Notes under the pieces: generated by a model
Told to the model about the DNA's origin: nothing
Databases searched by the model: none
What the model saw: the letters and a program-made list of their open reading frames with translations, nothing else
Shown: piece by piece, positions 15,800-22,963 of the stretch
Position numbering within the stretch: position 1 is the stretch's first letter
How the letters are laid out: the number at the start of each line of letters is the position of its first letter
Origin: Ruminococcus sp.
Lineage (GTDB): Bacteria > Bacillota > Clostridia > Oscillospirales > Acutalibacteraceae
NCBI GenBank assembly: GCA_004555265.1
Contig: SFIQ01000026.1
Location: forward strand, 1 to 28,801
Length of the DNA stretch: 28,801 nt
Direction of reading: 5' to 3'
Translations under genes and position numbers: made by a program

Positions 15800-16090
15800 C
15801 TATATTTTCCATTTATTTGACCAATAACGCCACCGCTTCGACAGGTGACGAGACAATGCCGTGAATATCCATATAACACGGTAACAAATCCACCCCCTAT
15901 GTATGCGGAAAAACATCAGCCCAATAGTCGTTTCCAAAGCGATTTTTTCTTCCGGACAGAGACCTTGTTTTCTGGCTCGGTAAATTGCAAGTATTACACC
16001 TAAAACCATACCGACGGCAATAATTACACCATACCAGGCAATGCTTCATCCCTCTATGCCAAATAAATTTTCAATCAAATACTTACTCAT
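15800..16090 (-). pseudogene. lgt: Broken prolipoprotein diacylglyceryl transferase
   Basis: From an ATG at 16090 with AAAGGTG upstream, the frame reads MSKYLIENLFGIEG, then TGA (16048-16046), then SIAWYGVIIAVGMVLGVILA and IYRARKQGLCPEEK in the same frame. This matches the N-terminus of Lgt, the membrane enzyme that adds diacylglycerol to lipoprotein precursors; a Trp codon mutated to TGA would explain the stop. After about residue 60 (LETTIGLMFF) the similarity fades and the frame closes near 15800, so the enzyme's remaining two thirds are missing. It is the last gene of the minus-strand chromate operon. A working lgt copy is presumably elsewhere in the genome. Confidence 0.65.
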
Positions 16091-16103
16091 ATCAACACCT
16101 TTT

Positions 16104-16634
16104 CTACACAATCAGAAATTCATTTTCTTGTTCTATATATCTGCAAAAGATAAATATACCGCAAATAATTTCCGGGACGAAACCGCATATATCTTCCACA
16201 GCCCATCCTCCTGCAATACCCTTGTGCATAATACGAAGAACCTCCGAATTGTGGGCGTTTATCAAAGAATAATTCTGGCTATTGTGCATGGTCAAAAGAT
16301 ATTCTTCGCCGTTCACAACAATATTGGCATGGTCAACTCTTGGCATTCTGCAAATTGGCCAACCCACCACATTGGGATCATCACCATCTGCATATCCGGG
16401 GCGAGCAGAACCGACTAACTGATTTTCGTTGTCGGTCAGTAAATATTCCCGATTTCTCACATCACCGGAACTTGCTTTTGATTCATCGAGATAACGGGCG
16501 TCCGCCGTCAAAAGCAGCTCACCTGCGATGCTGAGAATCTTTCTTTGCGGACCGAGCAACGCACTTTTTATTCTTGCCAAGGCAAGCTGAGATTCATTTT
16601 TATAAAGGACTCCTGCCTTTATCGTGTATTTCAT
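16104..16634 (-). CDS. Conserved hypothetical protein, possibly tubby/LURP-like fold
   Basis: A 176-residue soluble protein starting MKYTIKAGVLYKNESQLALA. The start is set by GAGGAGG about 6 bp upstream; the open frame continues 16 codons further up without a ribosome binding site. The sequence is built of short beta-strand-like segments (REYLLTDNENQLVGSARPGY, NIVVNGEEYLLTMHNSQNY) ending with a hydrophobic stretch, IICGIFIFCRYIEQENEFLI. This pattern recalls the LURP-one/tubby C-terminal-like proteins, but that is a guess from memory without a conserved catalytic motif. It lies between the chromate transporter genes and the lgt remnant and is probably cotranscribed with them. Its function is unknown. 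Confidence 0.8.
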   Translation of the reverse strand: MKYTIKAGVLYKNESQLALARIKSALLGPQRKILSIAGELLLTADARYLDESKASSGDVRNREYLLTDNENQLVGSARPGYADGDDPNVVGWPICRMPRVDHANIVVNGEEYLLTMHNSQNYSLINAHNSEVLRIMHKGIAGGWAVEDICGFVPEIICGIFIFCRYIEQENEFLIV

Positions 16635-16650
16635 AACTGTGCCTCCTCTC

Positions 16651-17214
16651 TTATACAAGTGAATACAGGATGATTCCTGCAAATCCCGAACCTGCCATAA
16701 CCCAAAGCGGATTCGGTTTCCACTTTCTTAAAACAAAAATGCCAATAACAAAAATAATCGCAGCAATCAAGTCCAAAGATGCCAAATCATTCGGAAGCGT
16801 TCTCTGTCCGTAGAGTGCCATAATCAACAGTGAGATACCCGCTGATGCGATCATTGCAATGACCGCAGGGCGAAGTCCAGAAAGAATGCCCTGCACCACA
16901 TTCAATCCACGGAACCGATAATAGATATAGGCAAGGGTCATTACGATAACACAGGATGGAAACACACAGCCAACCGTTGCGATGACAGCACCGGGAAGAC
17001 CTGCGACTTGGATACCAACAAATGTGGCTGAGTTGATGGCTATGGGGCCGGGTGTCATTTCAGCAATGGTCATAATATCCGCAAATTGTGTCATTGTCAG
17101 CCAAGGGTGAATATCCACCACTTGATTCTGAATCAAAGGCATGGCAGCATATCCACCACCAATGCTGAATAATCCAATTTGAAAAAAGCTCCAGAACAAT
17201 TCAAGGTATATCAC
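16651..17214 (-). CDS. Chromate transporter family protein, second half-size subunit
   Basis: A 187-residue membrane protein of the short-chain CHR (ChrA) type, with about six hydrophobic segments. The family signature is seen as FFQIGLFSIGGGYAAMPLI and the TPGPIAINSATFVG segment, with GLPGAVIATVGCVFPSC after it. Short CHR proteins come in pairs of opposite membrane topology that together form one exporter; chromate is the founding substrate, though many gut homologues may move other anions. Its ATG overlaps the stop of the upstream subunit (ATGA at 17214-17211), showing translational coupling. Confidence 0.92.
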   Translation of the reverse strand: MIYLELFWSFFQIGLFSIGGGYAAMPLIQNQVVDIHPWLTMTQFADIMTIAEMTPGPIAINSATFVGIQVAGLPGAVIATVGCVFPSCVIVMTLAYIYYRFRGLNVVQGILSGLRPAVIAMIASAGISLLIMALYGQRTLPNDLASLDLIAAIIFVIGIFVLRKWKPNPLWVMAGSGFAGIILYSLV

Positions 17215-17786
17215 CGTTTATCACCTACTTTCCGCATTTTTCCTTGATGCCACGTATCCGCTGCTCCGATCACGCCACAGACAAGAATAATGGCTATGAT
17301 ATTCACAGAGAAAAAGCGAACGGCTACAAAAGAACCAAGCATAACAATAACAGGCAATAGTCGTTTTTTCTGAAAAATGGTTTTTGCCATATTGATCACA
17401 ACATCACAGATTACTGCCGCCACTCCGCAGAGCATGCCTGCCATTGCCATATTTACAACCGCATTATCTCGAAATGCCTGATAGAACATTGAGATTATCG
17501 AAATAATAATTAGTGGTGGCAATACTGTTCCCAATACCGTGAGCATTGCGCCGGGGAACCCCGCCACATGATAACCTACCAAAATGGAAGCATTAACTGC
17601 TATTGCGCCCGGAGAAGACTGTGCGATTGCGGTCAGATCCATCATCTCATCTTCTTCAATCCAACCAAGTTCCTCCACGAATTTCTTTCGCATCAACGGA
17701 ATGATTACAAATCCACCGCCAAAAGTGCAAGCACTCAGTTTAAAAGTGGAGAAAAACAATTTTTTATATTTTTGCAAGCTATTCAC
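17211..17786 (-). CDS. Chromate transporter family protein, first half-size subunit
   Basis: The partner of the gene at 16651-17214, with the same signatures: ACTFGGGFVIIPLMRKKFVE, SSPGAIAVNASILVGYHVAG and GAMLTVLGTVLPPL. I choose the GTG at 17786 (191 residues, beginning NSLQKYKKLFFSTFKL after the start) because AGAAAGGA lies upstream of it, although the spacing is long, and the -10 box TATAAT at 17826-17821 would fall inside any longer version. The upstream ATG at 17822 is a possible alternative. The gene diverges from a LysR regulator, which probably controls it. Confidence 0.88.
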   Translation of the reverse strand: MNSLQKYKKLFFSTFKLSACTFGGGFVIIPLMRKKFVEELGWIEEDEMMDLTAIAQSSPGAIAVNASILVGYHVAGFPGAMLTVLGTVLPPLIIISIISMFYQAFRDNAVVNMAMAGMLCGVAAVICDVVINMAKTIFQKKRLLPVIVMLGSFVAVRFFSVNIIAIILVCGVIGAADTWHQGKMRKVGDKR

Positions 17787-17820
17787 TTCTAAAAATGCCG
17801 TCCTTTCTATGTTTATTAAC

Positions 17821-17859
17821 ATTATACTGCTTGATTTCTGATAACGGAAATAATATAAT
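17821..17859. promoter_or_regulatory. Divergent lysR/chromate-operon promoters with LysR-type dyad
   Basis: Plus strand: TTGATT (17831-17836), 17 bp, TATAAT (17854-17859) for the LysR gene at 17900. Minus strand: TATAAT (17826-17821) for the transporter genes, with a weak -35 near 17850-17845. The dyad ATTTC-N8-GAAAT (17834-17851), which contains T-N11-A spacing, overlaps the lysR -35/-10 spacer and the -35 side of the other promoter, as expected for an autoregulating LysR protein that also activates its neighbour. Confidence 0.6.
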
Positions 17860-17899
17860 TTTACAGAAAGGATAAGTATTTTCATATAAGGAGATTGTT

Positions 17900-18817
17900 A
17901 TGACGATACGACACATGATAATATTTCGTACCGTATGCGAAAACGGATATAATTCCACCAAAGCAGCGGAAGTTTTACACATGACACAGCCAGCAGTCAG
18001 CCTTGCCATTAAGGAACTGGAGCAATATTACGGAGTACACCTGTTTGACAGAATCGGCAGACGATTGCAAATCACCGATGCGGGGCAGCATTTTCTTCAA
18101 TATGCGATACATATATCCGACTTGTTTTCAGATATGGAAACAGGGTTGCGTGATTGGGATTCTAAAGGAGTTCTCCGTATTGGTGCAAGCATCACCATCG
18201 GCTCGCAGTTTTTACCGAACTATGTAAAGGCATTCTCTGAACTCTGCCCAGGGCTTGATGTCAGAGTTACCGTTGAGCAATCAGAACGTCTGGAACAAAA
18301 AATTTTGGCAAATGAATTGGATTGTGCGTTGATCGAAGGTATTGCACATGATCCAAATATCGTTTCGGAAGCCTACATGGAAGATCATCTGAGCGTTATA
18401 TGCGGTACGGATAAAGGCTGGACACAGGGGCAAGTTATATCCATAGAAGATTTTCAAAGGCAGCGATTTCTCTTGCGAGAAAAAGGCAGTGGCACACGAG
18501 AGGTGTTTAACCGTGTAGTTGAACAGGCTGGCATCCACATTACACCAGTATGGGAAGCAATGAGCACAACAGCACTGGTCAATGCTGCAATCAATGGATT
18601 AGGAATTGCTGTATTACCGCATCGAATGATTCTTCCGGCTCTGCGACAAGGCTTGATTTGTACTGTCAAAGTAGAGGGGTTGAGTTTCAGCCGAAATTTC
18701 CATATCATTCATCATAAAGATAAGTTTTTAACAACTTCTGCCAAGCGATTTATTACTTTGTGCAGAGATTTTGAGACTGATTACCCCTTGCCTTGTTACA
18801 ACGGACTATATGAATAA
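17900..18817 (+). CDS. LysR family transcriptional regulator
   Basis: A 305-residue regulator with an N-terminal winged HTH (about 1-60: NSTKAAEVLHMTQPAVSLAI, LFDRIGRRLQITDAG) and a type-2 periplasmic-binding-like effector domain (about 90-295) that begins LRIGASITIGSQFLPNYV. AAGGAGATT precedes the ATG. It diverges from the two chromate-transporter genes across 113 bp with an apparent operator, so control of that operon is the natural inference. The inducer is unknown. Confidence 0.92.
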   Translation: MTIRHMIIFRTVCENGYNSTKAAEVLHMTQPAVSLAIKELEQYYGVHLFDRIGRRLQITDAGQHFLQYAIHISDLFSDMETGLRDWDSKGVLRIGASITIGSQFLPNYVKAFSELCPGLDVRVTVEQSERLEQKILANELDCALIEGIAHDPNIVSEAYMEDHLSVICGTDKGWTQGQVISIEDFQRQRFLLREKGSGTREVFNRVVEQAGIHITPVWEAMSTTALVNAAINGLGIAVLPHRMILPALRQGLICTVKVEGLSFSRNFHIIHHKDKFLTTSAKRFITLCRDFETDYPLPCYNGLYE

Positions 18818-18851
18818 ATCAAAACCACCAGTTGAACTGGTGGTTTTGATT
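18817..18851. terminator. Bidirectional terminator-like hairpin
   Basis: A perfect 17-bp inverted repeat (18817-18833 with 18835-18851) has core CCACCAGTT/AACTGGTGG and A-rich and T-rich outer arms. It lies between the convergent LysR gene and the minus-strand gene ending at 18926, so it can end both transcripts. The T-run is short on either side. Confidence 0.7.
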
Positions 18852-18925
18852 CCGAACAGAGATCTTGTTTTCTTTTGTGGTGTTTTCTCCCGTCAATTCA
18901 GTTTGTATATCGCTTTCGGCTTGCT

Positions 18926-19543
18926 TTAACACATGAAAGATGTATGCCTGCGAAGTTGCTGCATTCGTTTGACAATCTGAAGAGCAGTTCCATCTTTCCA
19001 TTTTGCAAAAAAGCGCTGCTGACCATATCGCAATGACAAACGATTATAGTACAGAAAATATTGCATGCACTCCTCTAAGCTGAGTTGATCTATTCGCTGC
19101 TCCATCTCATCAAAGTTCGGATAAGCCAGATATGCCTCTTTGCCGGATAAAAATTCATGCATTATCGAACATATGAGACTTGTGCAATTTCTGATTAGAG
19201 ATTCATAACTATCGGGAAGATATTTCGGAATAGGAATGCTATTGGTTATCTCTGAAACATTTCCTTTCTCATCAAATGTTGCATAAAAGGCATAGTTTTG
19301 TGGTTCAAATAACATAGTGCAATACGCAAATAAAGCGTCGTAATCGCATTCGGAAGCTCCGTTTTGTGGATATGAAAGTATTTTATGGTATAGATTTATC
19401 GCGTATGTATTTTCTACCCGCTTTTCGTTTTGGTCTTTCATGCGCCCCGTTTTAACAAGCAATTCGTCTCTTTTCTTAATTAACTCTTGTAATTCTTCTT
19501 CTTGGATGGTGAATTCAACAGAAGGCTTTTCTTTATTATTCAT
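18926..19543 (-). CDS. Hypothetical protein, unknown function
   Basis: I do not recognise this 205-residue protein. It starts MNNKEKPSVEFTIQEEELQE with GGGAGGT about 7 bp upstream, has an early charged helical segment likely to form a short coiled coil (residues 12-40), and is otherwise soluble and aromatic-rich (LFEPQNYAFYATFDEKGN, QYFLYYNRLSLRYGQQRF). No signal peptide or membrane segment is visible. It stands alone between a terminator-like hairpin at 19577-19618 upstream and another at 18817-18851 downstream, so it seems to be its own transcript. Codon use is more AT-rich than in the first 15 kb. The last residues (RRHTSFMC) may be a shifted tail. Confidence 0.7.
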   Translation of the reverse strand: MNNKEKPSVEFTIQEEELQELIKKRDELLVKTGRMKDQNEKRVENTYAINLYHKILSYPQNGASECDYDALFAYCTMLFEPQNYAFYATFDEKGNVSEITNSIPIPKYLPDSYESLIRNCTSLICSIMHEFLSGKEAYLAYPNFDEMEQRIDQLSLEECMQYFLYYNRLSLRYGQQRFFAKWKDGTALQIVKRMQQLRRHTSFMC

Positions 19544-19576
19544 AGATTACCTCCCAGTCGATTATTGATTTTTGAA

Positions 19577-19618
19577 AAAGGGACGGGCGGAAATACCTAC
19601 CGCCGCCCGATTCCCTTT
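19577..19618 (-). terminator. Terminator-like hairpin
   Basis: Stem AAAGGGACGGGCGG (19577-19590) pairs with CCGCCCG (19603-19609) and TCCCTTT (19612-19618) with a 2-nt bulge. On the minus strand it is followed by TTTTT, so it would end transcripts coming from the LysR gene at 19859. Confidence 0.65.
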
Positions 19619-19858
19619 ATTATATAGGTAGATGCGGAAAATATCAAGCCTTTTTCTATCGGGGAAAAACTCGACACACCGAGCAAAACAGATGCCCACA
19701 AAAACGACTGTATAAAGGCGTAAATAACCATACGAAAAATGATCCGGATGACCGCATCAGAGAACGAGAGGACAAAAGCCGGACAATCCCAAATCTTATG
19801 CAGAGTGCAAGCCCCTAAAACGATGCTTCCATCAGTGACCGCCCTCCGATTGCGCGAT
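19619..19858 (-). other. Spacer with a possible decayed membrane-protein fragment
   Basis: On the minus strand an open frame without start or ribosome binding site encodes hydrophobic stretches (VIRIIFRMVIYAFIQSFLWA, SVLLGVSSFSPIEKGLIF). This could be the remnant of a membrane protein or chance. I see no promoter or repeat in it. Confidence 0.25.
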
Positions 19859-20752
19859 TTATAACGCTTGTTTCGCCCGAAGCAGTTTCTCCAATTCAGA
19901 AGCAGCAATGCTAAGGGAGGTGTCCTTTCTTTTCAAAATGCAGATATTCCTTTTTGGTATCGCCGGCTTCATGTTCAGGATAATCAGCTGTTCCATATTT
20001 TCGTTTTCCAAAAAATCTATCGGAACGAACCCAATTCCCAAGTCCGATTTTACCATCGGTAAAATTTGGTCGGCAGTCGCAGCTTCTACATCCGGGGAGA
20101 ACGAGAATCCCATGCTGCTGAAAAAATCAGAATAAAAGCGAAAGGAGCTTGTCTTTTCCCCAAGCCCAATCAACGGATACTGTTTGAAATGCGCGCTTGT
20201 AATCACCGTACCCGTCGAAAGCGAAAATGCACTGCTGCACACCGGCACTTCCTGAATTGCCCTTAAACTTTGAGCGGAAATCCCTGCGGATACACAAAAA
20301 GGTTCCGTAACAACGGCAAAATCCGCCAGGCCTTTTTTCATAACATCTATCGCCTGTGGTGTGGAATGGTTTAGTATTTTAATGTGAATCCCGGGATACG
20401 CATTCCGAAACCTTTTCAGCACAGGAAGCAACACACAATGCAAGGCAATTTCACTGGCCGCAATCGTAACAATGCCCGATTGCAGACTTTTATCCCCGGC
20501 AATTTCCTGTTCGCCGCTCAAAATATGCTCAAACGCAATCGAAATATGTGCATACAACCGTTCTCCCTCCGGCGTAAGCGACACACCGCGTCTTTGCCGG
20601 ACAAACAAGACGCACCCCAGCGCCTCCTCCAGCTTTTTTATCATTCTGGTAACATTGGGCTGATTATTGAGAAGTGCGCTTGCCGCCCCCGTAAAGCTTT
20701 TATATTTTGCAACATAATAAAATGCCCGGTAATAATCATAGCTAATGTTCAT
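19859..20752 (-). CDS. LysR family transcriptional regulator
   Basis: A 297-residue LysR protein: HTH in residues 1-60 (YDYYRAFYYVAKYKSFTGAA, LNNQPNVTRMIKKLEEALG, LFVRQRRGVSLTPEGE) and an effector domain thereafter (SGIVTIAASEIALHCVLLPV, then FRNAYPGIHIKI). The start at 20752 is chosen because TAGGAGTAGA lies just before it; the open frame extends five codons upstream. It diverges from the kinase-like/MATE pair across about 120 bp and is the obvious candidate regulator for them. The effector is unknown. Confidence 0.92.
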   Translation of the reverse strand: MNISYDYYRAFYYVAKYKSFTGAASALLNNQPNVTRMIKKLEEALGCVLFVRQRRGVSLTPEGERLYAHISIAFEHILSGEQEIAGDKSLQSGIVTIAASEIALHCVLLPVLKRFRNAYPGIHIKILNHSTPQAIDVMKKGLADFAVVTEPFCVSAGISAQSLRAIQEVPVCSSAFSLSTGTVITSAHFKQYPLIGLGEKTSSFRFYSDFFSSMGFSFSPDVEAATADQILPMVKSDLGIGFVPIDFLENENMEQLIILNMKPAIPKRNICILKRKDTSLSIAASELEKLLRAKQAL

Positions 20753-20802
20753 TTCTACTCCTAACATATCAAATCGGTATATCTAATTTGCGTTATTGAC
20801 AT

Positions 20803-20835
20803 TTTACATATATCATGTAGTGTATTATAATACAC
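20803..20835 (+). promoter_or_regulatory. Promoter of the kinase-like/MATE operon with palindromic operator
   Basis: TTTACA (20803-20808), 17 bp, TATAAT (20826-20831). The -10 box lies inside a perfect 16-bp palindrome, GTGTATTATAATACAC (20820-20835), which looks like a repressor site. A consensus TTGACA at 20796-20801 is 24 bp from this -10 and so badly spaced for it. Confidence 0.65.
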
Positions 20836-20875
20836 GCAGGCAAAAAAAACAATATGGAAAAGCAGAGGTGCGCTT

Positions 20876-21496
20876 ATGAAAAATATTATTTGTATCGGCA
20901 GGCAATACGGAAGCGGCGGACGCGAAATCGGCGAGAAGCTGTCGGAGCTGCTTGGAATTCCGTGTTATGACAAGCTGTTAATCAAAAAGGCGGCATTAGA
21001 ATCCGGGCTCAATGAAGATTTTATTTCCAAAACGGAAGAATCGCCAATCAACAGTATTCAATTCCTAAGCGGCAATCCATATGCAGATACCGCAGGGATC
21101 TGCAACACGTTCTACTCCGAAAGCCAAATGACATACGACGCGGAGGAGGCGGTAATCCGTAAAATTGCAGAGCAGGGGGCTTGCGTAATCATCGGTCGCT
21201 GTGCATCTGCAATGATTCCAAAAGAAAAAAGGCTTTCCGTATTCATTTATGCCGATAACGAGGATGCGGTAAAACGCGTTATGGAACGAAATCGGATAGA
21301 TGAAAAAGAGGCAGTAAAAAGGATTCGGCACATCAACAGAATGCGAAAACAGTTTTTTGAATTCTATGCCGATACTGCGTGGGGAAATCCGGAAAGCTAT
21401 GACTTGCTGTTATCCGCCAGCAAATGGGGTACAGACGGCTGTGCCGAAATCATCGCAGACGCCGTCAAAAAAACGGAGGAAGCCGAAAATGAATAA
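20876..21496 (+). CDS. Cytidylate-kinase-like P-loop protein
   Basis: A 206-residue protein of the cytidylate-kinase-like family found in many Clostridia. The P-loop variant is GRQYGSGGREIG (8-19). ACVIIGRCASAMI and a DNEDAVKRVMERNRIDEKEA lid-type region follow, with NRMRKQFFEFYADTAWGNPE typical of this group. It is distinct from the housekeeping cytidylate kinase, and its true substrate is not established. AGAGGTG precedes the ATG. The next gene, a MATE exporter, starts within its last codons (8-nt overlap), so the two are made together. Confidence 0.85.
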   Translation: MKNIICIGRQYGSGGREIGEKLSELLGIPCYDKLLIKKAALESGLNEDFISKTEESPINSIQFLSGNPYADTAGICNTFYSESQMTYDAEEAVIRKIAEQGACVIIGRCASAMIPKEKRLSVFIYADNEDAVKRVMERNRIDEKEAVKRIRHINRMRKQFFEFYADTAWGNPESYDLLLSASKWGTDGCAEIIADAVKKTEEAENE

Positions 21497-22829
21497 AGAT
21501 CTAACCGTAGGAAACCCGCAAACGGTTCTTTGGAAATTCTGTTTGCCGCTCTTTGGCAGTATCATTTTTCAGCAATTGTATAATATCGCGGACAGTCTCG
21601 TCGCCGGCAAATTTGTCGGTGAAAATGCATTGGCAGCCGTCGGAAACAGCTACGAAATCACCTTGATTTTTATCGCATTTGCCTTCGGCTGTAACATGGG
21701 CTGCTCCGTCATTGTTTCAAAACTGTTTGGCGCCAAAGATTTTAAAGGCATGAAAACCGCAGTTTATACAGCGTGCATTTTCAGCGGTGCGATTTGTCTT
21801 TTGTTAATGTTGGGCGGCATCGCGGGTTCCGGATTTTTGCTGCATTTAATCAGAACGCCGGAGGATGTGTTTGCAGACTCCAAATTGTATCTGGACATTT
21901 ACGCTTGGGGGTTGCCCTTCGTATTTTTCTATAATATAGCAACCGGTATTTTCTCAGCCCTTGGCGATTCCAAAACCCCGTTTTATTTTTTAGCCGTGTC
22001 TTCCACTTCCAATATCGCGGTAGATATATGGTTTGTCAAAGGGTTTCATATGGGGGTTGCGGGTGTAGCATGGGCAACCTTCATCTGTCAGGGGGTGAGT
22101 TGTATTTTGGCTATGGTCGTTATTTTCCGAAGACTTTCCAAAATTGAAGGGAAAGAAAAGGCGCCGATTTTCGACTTAGAGCTCTTAAAACAGATTGTGG
22201 TCATCGCCGTGCCGAGCACCTTACAGCAAAGCTTCATTTCTCTCGGGAACATCATGATTCAGAGCATCATCAACGGTTTTGGCGCGCCGGTTATGGCGGG
22301 ATATTCCGCAGCCGTCAAGTTAAATAATTTAGTAATCACATCGTTTACCACACTTGGCAACGGGATTTCCAATTACACTGCGCAAAATCTCGGGGCGCAA
22401 AAACTGCCGCGTATAAAGCAGGGATTCAAGGTCGGTTTAAAATTGGTCTGGATGCTTTCTTTACCGTTATTTTTACTGTATTTCTTTGGAGGGAATATTG
22501 TTTTGAATCTCTTTATGGATGCGCCGACAGATCTTGCAATGCGCACAGGCATCCTCTATTTAAAAATTCTGTCGCCGTTCTATTTTGTGGTTTCTGCAAA
22601 GCTGGTAGCCGACGGAATTTTAAGAGGTGCCGGATTGATGAAGTATTTTATGATTGCTACCTTTACAGACTTAATTGTGCGTGTTGTATTGGCATTCTGC
22701 TTTTCCAAAACATCGCTTGGCGCAACAGGAATTTGGTGTGCATGGCCTGTCGGATGGTGCGTTTCGACCATGCTATCCATTGCATTTTATCGAAAAGGTT
22801 CTTGGTCTACACAGTCGAATGCGCGCTAA
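21489..22829 (+). CDS. MATE family efflux transporter
   Basis: A 446-residue, roughly 12-segment membrane exporter of the MATE family (DinF/NorM-like), which drives out cationic drugs or metabolites with Na+ or H+. FCLPLFGSIIFQQLYNIADS, VGKFVGENALAAVGN-type and LFGAKDFKGMKTAVYTACI segments are typical of Clostridial MATE proteins. The second half repeats the fold from VVIAVPSTLQQSFISLGNI. I start it at 21489 because GGAGG in the end of the kinase-like gene lies just upstream and the protein then begins MNKDLTVGNPQTVLWKFCLP; the longer frame merely reads through the kinase-like gene. Its ATG overlaps that gene's stop by 8 nt (ATGAATAA). Confidence 0.93.
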   Translation: MNKDLTVGNPQTVLWKFCLPLFGSIIFQQLYNIADSLVAGKFVGENALAAVGNSYEITLIFIAFAFGCNMGCSVIVSKLFGAKDFKGMKTAVYTACIFSGAICLLLMLGGIAGSGFLLHLIRTPEDVFADSKLYLDIYAWGLPFVFFYNIATGIFSALGDSKTPFYFLAVSSTSNIAVDIWFVKGFHMGVAGVAWATFICQGVSCILAMVVIFRRLSKIEGKEKAPIFDLELLKQIVVIAVPSTLQQSFISLGNIMIQSIINGFGAPVMAGYSAAVKLNNLVITSFTTLGNGISNYTAQNLGAQKLPRIKQGFKVGLKLVWMLSLPLFLLYFFGGNIVLNLFMDAPTDLAMRTGILYLKILSPFYFVVSAKLVADGILRGAGLMKYFMIATFTDLIVRVVLAFCFSKTSLGATGIWCAWPVGWCVSTMLSIAFYRKGSWSTQSNAR

Positions 22830-22963
22830 ATCGCTGAAAAGCACATAAAGCCGGCCGGCGCGCGTCATTGGCGTATCCAAATCGTTTTTGCGGTGTTTAT
22901 GCCGGATGTTTCCCTCTGCGCAAGAACAAAAAATGCTTCGCAAAGCACGAAAACAAAGGATTT

